From the NCBI GenBank assembly GCA_024697625.1, contig JAILFJ010000094.1, positions 1 through 47,403 on the forward strand: a stretch of DNA of 47,403 nt, given 5' to 3'. The notes beneath the pieces were generated by a model. The model did no database searches. It was given only the letters and a program-made list of their open reading frames with translations, and was not told where the DNA came from. Positions 32,326-40,426 of the stretch are shown in pieces (the first letter of the stretch is position 1; every line of letters begins with the position of its first letter). Source of the stretch: Oscillospiraceae bacterium. Lineage in GTDB: Bacteria; Bacillota; Clostridia; Oscillospirales; Oscillospiraceae. Made by a program: the position numbers and the translations under genes.

Positions 32326-33021
32326 ATGGCACTGTACGCAATCGGAGATCTGCATCTCTCCCTCTCCGGCGAAAAGCCGATGGACCGCTTCGGAGAAATC
32401 TGGCGGGATCATCCGCAGAAGCTCCTGGAGGGATTCCGGGACCTGAAGCCGGATGATCTGACCGTGCTCTGCGGTGATCTGAGCTGGGCAATGAGCCTGG
32501 AGGGGGCGAAGGAGGATTTTGCCTTTGTGCACGCCCTGCCCGGTAAAAAGCTGATCCTGAAGGGAAACCACGACTACTGGTGGACGACGGCCTCCGGAGC
32601 CTACCGCTTCTTTGTGGCGAACGGCTTTGAGGGGATCGATATCCTGCACAACAACGCCTGGGTCTGGGAGGACTATGCGCTCTGCGGGACCCGCGGCTGG
32701 TTTTATGAGGAGGACAGCGGCACCGAGCACGACCGGAAGATGATGCTCCGTGAAATCGGCCGCCTGGAGACCTCGCTGAAGGCCGGAGGCGACCGTGAGA
32801 AGATTGTTTTCCTGCACTATCCGCCGGTTTTCCAGAACTACCGCTGCGAAGAGATTCTGCAGCTTCTTCAGGACTACCGGGTGAAGCACTGCTGCTACGG
32901 GCATATCCACGGCAGAGGCGGACCGCTGGCTTATCAGGGCTGGGTCGGCTGTACGAAGTTTACCATGGTCAGCGCCGACTGGCTTCGGTTCAGGCCGCTG
33001 CGTCTCCTCCCGCCGGAGTGA
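32326..33021 (+). CDS. Calcineurin-type metallophosphoesterase
   Basis: 231 residues. Two-metal phosphoesterase motifs are in order: GDLHLS near residue 6, GDLSW near 48, GNHDYWW near 78 and GHIHG near 197. There is no signal peptide, so it is cytoplasmic. The family acts on phosphodiesters or phosphomonoesters; the substrate is unknown. It is the last gene of the lepB-rbgA-rnhB-yraN run. GC-rich hairpins follow, but none with a T-tract. Confidence 0.88.
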   Translation: MALYAIGDLHLSLSGEKPMDRFGEIWRDHPQKLLEGFRDLKPDDLTVLCGDLSWAMSLEGAKEDFAFVHALPGKKLILKGNHDYWWTTASGAYRFFVANGFEGIDILHNNAWVWEDYALCGTRGWFYEEDSGTEHDRKMMLREIGRLETSLKAGGDREKIVFLHYPPVFQNYRCEEILQLLQDYRVKHCCYGHIHGRGGPLAYQGWVGCTKFTMVSADWLRFRPLRLLPPE

Positions 33022-33098
33022 GACGGCGGACGGATTCTCCGCATGACAGGCTCCCGGAATGAGAGTCCGGGACGGCGGATGATTTCAGATTTCTTAAG

Positions 33099-33127
33099 TT
33101 GCACTTTGCAGACGGACTGGTTATCAT
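33099..33127 (+). promoter_or_regulatory. Promoter of the Pro/Thr-rich lipoprotein gene
   Basis: -35 TTGCAC (33099-33104), 17-base spacer, -10 TATCAT (33122-33127). The leader holds a GC-rich hairpin at about 33153-33175. Confidence 0.65.
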
Positions 33128-33211
33128 TAGGATATCACAGACAGACGATCAGAGCCCGGAGCTCAGAGCTCGGGCATCATTGGATAAACTGACTGAAACG
33201 GGAGGTACAAG

Positions 33212-34375
33212 ATGAATAAGCGTACTGCTGTATTCTGTGTGTCGCTGTCGGCGCTGCTTCTCTGCGCCTGCGGCAGACGCAATGAGATCATGCCGGGGGA
33301 GCCTCCGGTCCCGTCTCCCACCTCTATTGTGATGGCATCTCCGAGCCCGAGCGTCCGACCGAGCACGGCGCCCACCACGGTACCGACGAGTGCGCCGTCG
33401 ACAATTCCCGCGACGACCGCGACCTCAGCGCCCTCCGGAACCGTGTCATGCACGCAGAATGGTAATTCGGCTGCGGCGACGCAGAATGCTCAGGACACGG
33501 GCGGTACTGCCACCATTACCGTCGTGACCGATCCGCCTGCCGGGACCGCTGCAACGACGGCTCCCACGCAGGGTTCCACCCCGACACCGACTCCCAGGCC
33601 GACTCCGACACCGACGCCGGTTCCGGTGACGGCTCCGACACCGACCCCGACGCCGACTCCGAAGCTTCCGGTCGTCACCAAGAGCCCCACGGATGAGACG
33701 GTCATGGAGGGCGGGTCCTGCTGGTTCATTGCGCGTTATGAGAATGCCAAGTGGGCCGTGTGGCACTTCGTCAGCCCGGACGGACAGACGGATATGACCT
33801 ATGAGGCAATGATGAAGCTGGTGCCCAGTATGGAGATCAAGGGCGGCGACATCAGCAATCTGCAGCTGAAGAATATCCCGCTTGAGGCCAACGGCTGGAG
33901 AGTCTACTGCCGCTACTCCAACGATAACGGCTATGTGGACACGGGCCGTGCGCTGATCAGCGTCTATAAGAACCCCAACCCCACACCGACCCCGGGCACG
34001 GGAACCGGCACGGGTACCGAGCAGGTTCTGACAGTGAACAGCTTCCCGGGCCACTGGACGGAGAGTTCGGTTGGGCTCGGTACGGTGGATATCAGCCAGG
34101 ATCAGAGCGGCAATATCTTCCAGGTGGAGGCCGAGTGGCGTGAAAGCGCCGAGGCGCGCATGGTTTGGACCATGACTGCCGTAAGCTTTGAGAGCGGCCG
34201 TCTGGATTACTCCGACTGTGAATGTGTCAGACAGTTTTTTGCCTCGGACGGAATGTATTATCTGGAGCCCGTGTACAGCAGAGGCACCGGCCACTTCACG
34301 TTCAACGCCAACGGCCGCCTGGTCTGGAACAGCGACATGGGCGATATTCCACAGGCGGTATTTACAAAGCAGTGA
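33212..34375 (+). CDS. Pro/Thr-rich surface lipoprotein with Ig-like region (function unknown)
   Basis: 387 residues. The signal peptide ends in lipobox L-C-A-C with the lipidated Cys at residue 20. A Thr/Ser/Ala-rich stretch (about 30-120) leads into a Thr-Pro repeat spacer (about 122-150). An Ig-like domain (about 151-250) and a short Pro/Gly/Thr linker (about 254-268) follow. A C-terminal beta-rich domain (about 270-387) may be a lipocalin-like or Ig-like module. The Thr-Pro stretch looks like a wall-spanning stalk that displays the C-terminal domains. I do not recognise a named family. It has its own promoter and terminator. GGGAGG lies upstream of the ATG. Confidence 0.8.
   Translation: MNKRTAVFCVSLSALLLCACGRRNEIMPGEPPVPSPTSIVMASPSPSVRPSTAPTTVPTSAPSTIPATTATSAPSGTVSCTQNGNSAAATQNAQDTGGTATITVVTDPPAGTAATTAPTQGSTPTPTPRPTPTPTPVPVTAPTPTPTPTPKLPVVTKSPTDETVMEGGSCWFIARYENAKWAVWHFVSPDGQTDMTYEAMMKLVPSMEIKGGDISNLQLKNIPLEANGWRVYCRYSNDNGYVDTGRALISVYKNPNPTPTPGTGTGTGTEQVLTVNSFPGHWTESSVGLGTVDISQDQSGNIFQVEAEWRESAEARMVWTMTAVSFESGRLDYSDCECVRQFFASDGMYYLEPVYSRGTGHFTFNANGRLVWNSDMGDIPQAVFTKQ
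33576..33663 (+). repeat. Thr-Pro-coding microsatellite-like repeat
   Basis: Repeated CCGACA/CCGACT units encode a Thr-Pro run in the lipoprotein. Six-base units keep the reading frame when copies are gained or lost, so stalk length could vary between strains. Confidence 0.7.
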
Positions 34376-34432
34376 GAGAACTTAACGTAGCGATGGGAGC
34401 AGACTGAAGCGGAAAAAAACAAATCGATATGA

Positions 34433-34470
34433 AAAAAGCTTCTCCGGGATGAAAAACGGAGGAGCTTTTT
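34433..34470. terminator. Bidirectional terminator between the lipoprotein and DUF554 genes
   Basis: A 14-bp stem (34433-34446 with 34457-34470, one mismatch) has an A-run on its left and TTTTTC on its right, serving the convergent genes on both sides. Confidence 0.85.
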
Positions 34471-34521
34471 CTTGAAATCAGTATTGTTGGGTTCCGCCGA
34501 AGAAAAGCCCGTCGGAGTCCG

Positions 34522-35223
34522 TCAGCCGAACAGACCAACGATCGGGAAGTACAGCAGCGGCAGAAAGATCGCCGGAAGCATATTGGATACCCGGATCCTC
34601 TCTTTCGGAAGCTCCAGCAGATTCAGCGCCATGCCGATCAGAATGACACCCCCGACTGCCGACATCTCGGTGACGGCAGCCTCGCTGAGCGCGGGGCCGA
34701 TGACTCCGGCCAGCAGGGTCAGCGCCCCCTGAAAGACCAGTACGAAGAGTGCGGAGCAGGTCACGCCGAAGCCCATTGCCGCACCGAAAGCCATGGAGGA
34801 CATGAAATCCATCAGGCTCTTGGCAAAGATGATGCTGTAGTTGTGGCGAATCCCGGCCTCCAGAGAGCCCATAATCGTCATGGAGCCGATACAGAACAGA
34901 ATGCAGGAGGAGACAAAACCGTCGGTGAAACGGCTGTTCTCCCCGCCGGAGCGGAGAAGCTTTCCCTTGATATAATCCCCGGCGTGCTCCAGCCCGTCGT
35001 CGATGCGCAGAACCTCGCCCAGGACCGTGCCGAGCACCATGCAGAGGATCACACAGAGCAGCTCCTTCGTCGCAATGGCGCTGGAGACGCCGATCAGAAG
35101 GGTGCAGAGCCCGAGCGCCTTCATGACCGCGCTCCTGAGGCTCTCACGGAGCCGGTTGCGGAACAGAATCCCGATCAGGCTTCCGGCGAGAACCGCGATG
35201 GTGTTGACAAATACGGCGATCAT
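34522..35223 (-). CDS. DUF554 family membrane protein
   Basis: 233 residues, about seven membrane helices rich in Gly/Ala/Leu, starting IAVFVNTIAVLAGSLIGILF. DUF554 proteins are widespread in Bacillota; a transport role is suspected but not shown. The ATG overlaps the yhaN stop by ATGA. It is the last gene of the ymdB-yhaO-yhaN-DUF554 minus-strand operon, 52 bases from the shared terminator. Confidence 0.88.
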   Translation of the reverse strand: MIAVFVNTIAVLAGSLIGILFRNRLRESLRSAVMKALGLCTLLIGVSSAIATKELLCVILCMVLGTVLGEVLRIDDGLEHAGDYIKGKLLRSGGENSRFTDGFVSSCILFCIGSMTIMGSLEAGIRHNYSIIFAKSLMDFMSSMAFGAAMGFGVTCSALFVLVFQGALTLLAGVIGPALSEAAVTEMSAVGGVILIGMALNLLELPKERIRVSNMLPAIFLPLLYFPIVGLFG

Positions 35224-37160
35224 GTGGCATCCTCCCGAAGCGGTACCGCCGACGGAGAGGTGGGACGGCAGGTGAACAGGATGATCTGACGGCGCAGCGC
35301 GAGTTTTTTCAGGAGCGCCATGGCCTGACGGAGGCGTTCCTCATCGAGATTCACAAGCGCATCGTCCAGAATCAGCGGACAGGGCTCTCCGTCCGGCAGC
35401 GCCAGCTCGCACACGGCAAGGCGGACCGCCAGATACATAAGATCCATTGTCCCGGCGCTCAGGTATTCGGCCTGCCGTGCGACGCTGTCATCGCGGATCC
35501 GGGTTTTGGCCGAGAAGTCCTGACCAATCAGGACGTCTTCATATCGGCCGCCGGTCATCTCGGACATGTAGCGGGCCGCGACCCTGCTGAGCTCCGGCGA
35601 GAACCGGTTCTGAATCTCGAGATCTGCCTCTCGGAGCATCTCGCTGGCGAGGCTGATTGCGTCATACTCCGCCTGGACGGTTTCGTATTCGTCACGCATG
35701 GAGGAGAGCGAGCTCGCCAGAATCATCGGATCGCCCATCGCCGAGAGCTTGCCCGTCAGAGAAGAGATCTTTTCGGACAGGGCGGCCGCCTCCTGACGCT
35801 TCGCCTGCAGGGCGCGGCTCAGCCGGGCTGCTTCGGAGTTTCCGCCGGTGAAGTCAAGCTCATTGATCGCCGCTTCCTCCAGCGAATGCATCTCCAGACC
35901 GGCTCTCGCCAGGCTGTCACGGCTGCGCTTCTCCTCAGCCTGAGCGCGGATGACGGCTTCCTCAAGGGCACGGTGCTTCTGCAGCACCCTGTCCAGGTCG
36001 TCCGCGACAGAGATGCGATATTTCTTGAGCAGCTGGTCGCGCTTCAGCTCTGCCCGGAGCGCGTTCTGACGCAGGCGCGAATAACGGAGAAAAAAGACGA
36101 TGGCCCCGATACAGAAGATCCCGGAAGCGATGATCACCGGGAGCTTTGCCGTGATCCCGTAAAGGACTGCGGTCAGAACGGCGAGAAAGGAAAACAGAAT
36201 CGCCGGCAGAACCGAACGGCCGGGACCCGGTTCCTCCTCGAGCTCTTCCAGCGTCTCACGGTCCGCCTGAATCTCCTCCGCCAGATCTTCCGACGCTCTC
36301 TCACCGAACTGGCTCCGCCGCAATGCGTCCCGGCAGCGTGAGAGCTCTGCAAGCGCCTCGTCGTGGCTGTCGTTGCGCTGCTGTACGATGGCGCGGCCGT
36401 TGCGCAGGCTGATGAGCGCGTCGGTCCGCTGTCTGCGACGGGCCTCTGTGACGGCGGATTCGAGCTGATGGCATTCCTGCCGGGATTTCTCCAGGCGGGC
36501 TTCCAGATCCTGGACACTGTCGACAGAGCTTCCCATCTCGTCCAGAAGCCGCTGCGCCTCGTCCATCTTCCCCTCCAGGGCGGGCAGGATTCCCTTCTGA
36601 CGGTAGCGCCGCTTGTGCTGCCAGGCGGTCAGAAGCTCATCCGCTTCCGAATAGGAGGTCTCTTCCTCCCCGCTGGATACGATGGACTGGATCCGCTTCT
36701 CCAGCTCGGGGCTGCCGGATACCGCCACGGCCCCCTGCTCAATAAACGCACTCCGACGGAAAACCTCCCGGTTGACCCCGGTCAGCAGCTCACCGCAGTT
36801 CAGGCCGGTCATGCCCTCCACCGGGGTGTTGGTTCCGGTGTACACTGCGCTGAATTCCTTCATCGGTGCGCTTCGGGACTTTGTCGAGCGCTGTATCGTG
36901 ATGTCGCAGTGGTCGGCCGTCAGCTCCATGCTGCCCTCCATCGGCGCGCCGGACCATGGGGCGTAGCGCTGTTTGTCCGGAAGGGACTTCACGCGGGCGC
37001 GCTCCGAGGTATCGATCCCGTAGAGCATCGTGCGGATAAAGGCACACCAGGTCGATTTTCCGCTCTCATTTGGCGCGTAGACGATATTCAGCCCGTCGTG
37101 CAGCACCAGTGTGTCGTTCTTGAGCTTCCCGAAGGAGGCGCGCAGCTTACGGATTATCAT
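35220..37160 (-). CDS. yhaN: YhaN-like SMC/Rad50-type ATPase
   Basis: 646 residues, compact compared with B. subtilis YhaN (over 900). Walker A NESGKST lies at about residues 31-37 and the C-terminal signature/Walker B segment LILDDALVNLDEERL at about 594. Long coiled coils between them are interrupted near residue 325-365 by two hydrophobic helices, as in other YhaN proteins. With YhaO it should form an SbcCD/Mre11-Rad50-like nuclease complex, possibly tethered to the membrane by the hairpin. It overlaps yhaO by 14 bases and DUF554 by ATGA. Confidence 0.88.
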   Translation of the reverse strand: MIIRKLRASFGKLKNDTLVLHDGLNIVYAPNESGKSTWCAFIRTMLYGIDTSERARVKSLPDKQRYAPWSGAPMEGSMELTADHCDITIQRSTKSRSAPMKEFSAVYTGTNTPVEGMTGLNCGELLTGVNREVFRRSAFIEQGAVAVSGSPELEKRIQSIVSSGEEETSYSEADELLTAWQHKRRYRQKGILPALEGKMDEAQRLLDEMGSSVDSVQDLEARLEKSRQECHQLESAVTEARRRQRTDALISLRNGRAIVQQRNDSHDEALAELSRCRDALRRSQFGERASEDLAEEIQADRETLEELEEEPGPGRSVLPAILFSFLAVLTAVLYGITAKLPVIIASGIFCIGAIVFFLRYSRLRQNALRAELKRDQLLKKYRISVADDLDRVLQKHRALEEAVIRAQAEEKRSRDSLARAGLEMHSLEEAAINELDFTGGNSEAARLSRALQAKRQEAAALSEKISSLTGKLSAMGDPMILASSLSSMRDEYETVQAEYDAISLASEMLREADLEIQNRFSPELSRVAARYMSEMTGGRYEDVLIGQDFSAKTRIRDDSVARQAEYLSAGTMDLMYLAVRLAVCELALPDGEPCPLILDDALVNLDEERLRQAMALLKKLALRRQIILFTCRPTSPSAVPLREDAT

Positions 37161-38262
37161 GGATGACCACCTCCTCTGCGCGGTTCAGCGCGGCAAGGCC
37201 CCAGCGTGCAGCCTGCTCGACCCGGAAACGCTGGGCGTCATCCTGCGCGGCGTCGTACTGGGCCCGGAGCTTTGTCAGAAAGAGCCCCCTGAGCGAGTCG
37301 TCGCCTGTGGTTTCCCAGAGGTCCTGCTTCATGCGCGTCTCGTCCCGAAGCTGAAGCGAGAAGAACATCTCGTCCAGATTCTGATACAGGGTGCGCAGAT
37401 CCGGCGTGTTCTCTGTCTCGCCCGTCAGGGTGATGCGGTAGATATCCCGAACGGTGTCGTCCGGAAGAGAGGTGTGGATGAGCAGCAGAGGATCCTTCCC
37501 TGTGATGTCCAGGCTCAGTTTAAAGTATCTGCGCCCGGAGATGGAGGCGGTCCGCAGCAAACAGTCCTCACCGCTGAGCTCCACGATATTGACGGTCTTT
37601 TCCCCGTCCTCGTCAAAACCGCGCCCCTCAGGGCAGCCCGGCCAGGAGTAATGGCAGTTTCCGCTCTTCCTCAGTCCGCTGGCTTTGTGAATATGGCCCA
37701 GAGCTGCGTAGTCGATCCCGCTGGCGGCCAGGTCCTCTTCGCTGATCGGGTTATACGGCGATGCGGGGGAGCCGACCTCTCCGTGCATGCAGAGCAGGTT
37801 ATAGACACCGGGTCTGCGCTCGGCGTGAAAGCCCCTCAGCAGAGCAGGCGAGGCGCGGTCGGTGAATGCGGCGCCGTAGACCCGCGCATCGGCGGAAGGA
37901 ACGGCGACAAATCGCACGGTATTCTCGTGGAAGATATAGACATTGTCCGGCAGCTTCAGCTTCGCGTAGGGCGAGCGCTCCGTATAAAAGTCGTGGTTGC
38001 CCGGAGCAATGAATACGGGACAGGGGGCGTTGCCAAGGCTGCAGACCAGCTCTTCGCCGGTCTCGTAGAAGCTGTTGCTGCTGTCCAGCAGATCTCCGCT
38101 CAGCAGCATGAGATCGGCGCCCTCCCGTGAGGCGAGATCGGAGAGCCTCGCCAGCAGGGTCCGCTGTTCGCCCCGGCGCACGGCGGCCTTCGCTGCTGAG
38201 AGCGCCTCAAAGGGGGAGTCGAGATGGAGGTCCGCTGCGTGAATGATCCGGATGCTTCTCAT
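37147..38262 (-). CDS. yhaO: YhaO-like Mre11/SbcD-type nuclease
   Basis: 371 residues. It starts with IRIIHAADLHLDSPF, the metallophosphoesterase motif of the YhaO branch of SbcD/Mre11. Further metal motifs are LLSGDLLDS, APGNHDFYT and, later, GHIH. A C-terminal capping region follows. It is the nuclease partner of the downstream YhaN ATPase in DNA end processing. The frame is open ten codons further, but ATG 38262 overlaps the ymdB stop (ATGA), fitting the coupled operon. Confidence 0.88.
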   Translation of the reverse strand: MRSIRIIHAADLHLDSPFEALSAAKAAVRRGEQRTLLARLSDLASREGADLMLLSGDLLDSSNSFYETGEELVCSLGNAPCPVFIAPGNHDFYTERSPYAKLKLPDNVYIFHENTVRFVAVPSADARVYGAAFTDRASPALLRGFHAERRPGVYNLLCMHGEVGSPASPYNPISEEDLAASGIDYAALGHIHKASGLRKSGNCHYSWPGCPEGRGFDEDGEKTVNIVELSGEDCLLRTASISGRRYFKLSLDITGKDPLLLIHTSLPDDTVRDIYRITLTGETENTPDLRTLYQNLDEMFFSLQLRDETRMKQDLWETTGDDSLRGLFLTKLRAQYDAAQDDAQRFRVEQAARWGLAALNRAEEVVIHDNP

Positions 38263-39032
38263 GTCAGTCTGACCGCCTCTGCCTTCAGACATCTGCCGGT
38301 CTCCGTCTCAACGGTGAAGACACAGCCCTCCAGCTTGCCCGGACCTTTTCCGGCCTCATAGCGCCTGGGGGGATCGCCCATCATCTTGCCGATGCTCTGT
38401 TCCGGATCGATCCCCAGCACCGAGTGGATCGCCCCGGTCATGCCGAGATCTGTGATGTATCCGGTTCCCTTCGGAAGCACACAGGCGTCTGAAGTCTGGA
38501 CATGGGTATGGGTGCCCCAGACCGCCGAGGCTTTCCCGTCCAGAAGATAGCCCATGGCCCGCTTTTCGCTGGTGCCTTCGGCGTGGAAATCTACAAGGAT
38601 GATTTTTTCCTGGATCTCCGCCATGTATCCGTCCGCAATAGGGAAGGGATTGTCGGTGTTGTTGTCAAGTGTGAACCGCCCCATGAGATTCAGCACGCAG
38701 ATGTCTCCGAAGTCTTTGTGATAGACTGCGATCCCGCGGCCGGGGCACTGGGGCCCGTAATTTGCCGGACGCAGAATCCGGGTGCGCTCCTCAAGATAAG
38801 GCTGCATTTCCGTCCTGGTCCAGGTGTGGTTTCCGAGCGTGATGACATCGGCCCCGGAGCGGAAGATCATATCCGCCTGCTTTGGGGTGATGCCGACGAC
38901 GTTGGCGTTCTCTCCGTTGACAACGGCAAAGGCAATGTCGTTTTCCTGCCGGAAGGGCTTCAGCTTTTTCTCCAGAAACTGCAGGCCGGGATCACCGCAG
39001 ATGTCTCCGACAGCCAGAATTTTAACTTCCAT
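38259..39032 (-). CDS. ymdB: YmdB family metallophosphoesterase
   Basis: 257 residues, full length for TIGR00282/YmdB. The motif set is GDICGDPG (residues 8-15), VNGENAN, TLGNHTW, VDFHAEGTSEK and WGTHTHVQT. In B. subtilis YmdB hydrolyses cyclic nucleotides and affects biofilm and motility decisions. In many Bacillota it lies near rny, which is absent here. It is the first gene of the minus-strand operon with yhaO and yhaN, and is divergent from guaA. Confidence 0.93.
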   Translation of the reverse strand: MEVKILAVGDICGDPGLQFLEKKLKPFRQENDIAFAVVNGENANVVGITPKQADMIFRSGADVITLGNHTWTRTEMQPYLEERTRILRPANYGPQCPGRGIAVYHKDFGDICVLNLMGRFTLDNNTDNPFPIADGYMAEIQEKIILVDFHAEGTSEKRAMGYLLDGKASAVWGTHTHVQTSDACVLPKGTGYITDLGMTGAIHSVLGIDPEQSIGKMMGDPPRRYEAGKGPGKLEGCVFTVETETGRCLKAEAVRLT

Positions 39033-39099
39033 ACAGTTCGCCTCATTGTGCTCTCAAGAATCGTAAAGAAAGATCATCGATCCGATAATCTATCTTAAT

Positions 39100-39108
39100 A
39101 TTCTATCA
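39100..39108 (-). promoter_or_regulatory. Possible extended -10 for the ymdB operon
   Basis: On the minus strand TGA-TAGAAT, with no clear -35. The stretch is AT-rich and lies 70 bases upstream of ymdB. Confidence 0.3.
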
Positions 39109-39174
39109 TTTTCCCCAAAAAATCGCAATGCCTGATTCATACATTTTCGGTTTGGCAGAACAGTGCAAAAAAAC

Positions 39175-39204
39175 TTGTATTGTATCATGCTTTTATGCTA
39201 TAAT
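39175..39204 (+). promoter_or_regulatory. Promoter of guaA
   Basis: -35 TTGTAT (39175-39180), 18-base spacer, perfect -10 TATAAT (39199-39204) with an extended TGC element. No purine riboswitch is seen in the short leader. Confidence 0.78.
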
Positions 39205-39241
39205 CCCCGCGAAATCTGAGAATATATCGGAGGAAACATCT

Positions 39242-40222
39242 ATGGCAGAGAACAGACGTCCGGAGAACATGAAGCGCATCACGACACCGGAGCTTGCCCA
39301 GGCTTTTATTGAGGAACAGCTTGCTGCCCTGCGTTCACAGATCGGCGACGGCAGGGTGCTGCTGGCTCTGTCCGGCGGAGTGGATTCGTCGGTTGTGGCA
39401 GCGCTCCTGATCAGGGCAGTAGGAAAACAGCTTACCTGCGTTCATGTCAATCACGGCCTCCTGCGTAAAGGGGAACCGGAGCAGGTGATCGAGGTCTTCC
39501 GCAACCAGATGAATGCGAATCTGGTTTACGTCGATGCGGTGGACCGCTTCCTCGATAAGCTGGCCGGGGTATCTGAGCCTGAGACCAAGCGCAGGATCAT
39601 CGGTGCGGAGTTTATCCGCGTGTTTGAAGAGGAAGCGCGAAAGCTGGACGGAATCCGTTTCCTTGCCCAGGGGACCATCTATCCCGACATTCTGGAGAGC
39701 GGACCGGTCAAGGCACATCACAACGTCGGCGGGCTGCCGGACGATCTGCAGTTTGAGCTGGTTGAGCCGGTCAGGTTCCTGTATAAGGATGAAGTCCGCG
39801 TGGTTGGAAAAGCCCTTGGCCTTCCGGACAGCATGGTCTATCGCCAGCCGTTCCCCGGACCCGGTCTTGGTGTCCGCTGTGTCGGGGCAATCACCCGCGA
39901 AAGGCTTGAGGCGGTGAGAGAGTCCGATGCCATCCTGCGTGAAGAATTCGCGAAGCATGGCCTGGAGGGCAAGGTCTGGCAGTACTTTACGGTTGTTCCG
40001 GACTTCAAATCTACCGGGATCACAGACGGACTGCGCACCTACGACTGGCCTGTTGTGATTCGTGCGGTGAATACGGTTGACGCGGTCACCGCCGAGGTCG
40101 CGGAGCTGGACTTTGGGATGATGGCGAAGATCGTTGAGCGCATCACCCACGAAGTGAAGGGTGTGAACCGGGTTCTCTGGGATCTCACGCCGAAGCCCAC
40201 CGGCACGATTGAGTGGGAATGA
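39242..40222 (+). CDS. guaA: GMP synthase ATP-pyrophosphatase subunit, without the glutaminase domain
   Basis: 326 residues. It contains the ATP-PPase domain (P-loop SGGVDSS near residue 47) and the GMP synthase dimerisation domain ending GTIEWE. Typical motifs are HVNHGLLRKGE, TIYPDILES, PFPGPGLGVRC. The enzyme turns XMP to GMP. The usual bacterial GuaA has about 190 more N-terminal residues forming a glutamine amidotransferase; here the ATG at 39242, with CGGAGGAA, starts just before the ATP-PPase. It must use free ammonia or a separate amidotransferase encoded elsewhere, as in archaea. The upstream ORF extension of 38 codons is not homologous. Confidence 0.92.
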   Translation: MAENRRPENMKRITTPELAQAFIEEQLAALRSQIGDGRVLLALSGGVDSSVVAALLIRAVGKQLTCVHVNHGLLRKGEPEQVIEVFRNQMNANLVYVDAVDRFLDKLAGVSEPETKRRIIGAEFIRVFEEEARKLDGIRFLAQGTIYPDILESGPVKAHHNVGGLPDDLQFELVEPVRFLYKDEVRVVGKALGLPDSMVYRQPFPGPGLGVRCVGAITRERLEAVRESDAILREEFAKHGLEGKVWQYFTVVPDFKSTGITDGLRTYDWPVVIRAVNTVDAVTAEVAELDFGMMAKIVERITHEVKGVNRVLWDLTPKPTGTIEWE

Positions 40223-40314
40223 TTGCGCAGGATCAGTTGCTGTGGGTGCAGCGGATGAACAACATCCGGGATCATGCGATGGAGATGGTAAACAAAGATC
40301 TGATCTACGCATAA
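40219..40314 (+). pseudogene. C-terminal fragment of a TnpV-like transposon protein
   Basis: An open frame of 31 codons overlaps the guaA stop (ATGA). From about 40225 it reads like the conserved C-terminus of TnpV (LLWVQRMNN...EMVNKDLIYA), a protein of about 110-120 residues carried by clostridial mobile elements. The rest of TnpV is missing and the upstream DNA is intact guaA, so this is a remnant left by insertion and deletion. It is followed by a hairpin terminator. Identification is from memory of the family. Confidence 0.7.
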
Positions 40315-40323
40315 GATTACGCT

Positions 40324-40352
40324 GGCGGGGAGTAATCCCCGCCGCTACTTTT
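40324..40352 (+). terminator. Terminator after guaA and the TnpV remnant
   Basis: Perfect GGCGGGGA/TCCCCGCC stem (40324-40331 with 40336-40343), four-base loop, then GCTACTTTTG. It could also slow transcription arriving from the RiPP operon on the other strand. Confidence 0.75.
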
Positions 40353-40426
40353 GTGTCGAATGAAAGAACAGGAGTATGGTCTTACATTAAACACCGGAAT
40401 AACAATGCTGACAAGAACACTGTTTT

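Noticed and set aside
33022-33098. Terminator after the metallophosphoesterase gene
   Set aside because: GC-rich inverted repeats are present but none has a following T-tract, so I did not call one.
33576-33663. CRISPR-like short repeats
   Set aside because: The repeats are six-base units coding for Thr-Pro inside an open frame, with no spacers and no cas genes.
39128-39241. Hidden glutaminase remnant upstream of guaA
   Set aside because: The 38 extra codons cover the promoter and are unlike the GATase domain; no Cys-His-Glu triad is visible.
40315-40426. RiPP precursor peptide downstream of ycaO
   Set aside because: No open frame with a ribosome-binding site and a Cys/Ser/Thr-rich core was found on either strand.
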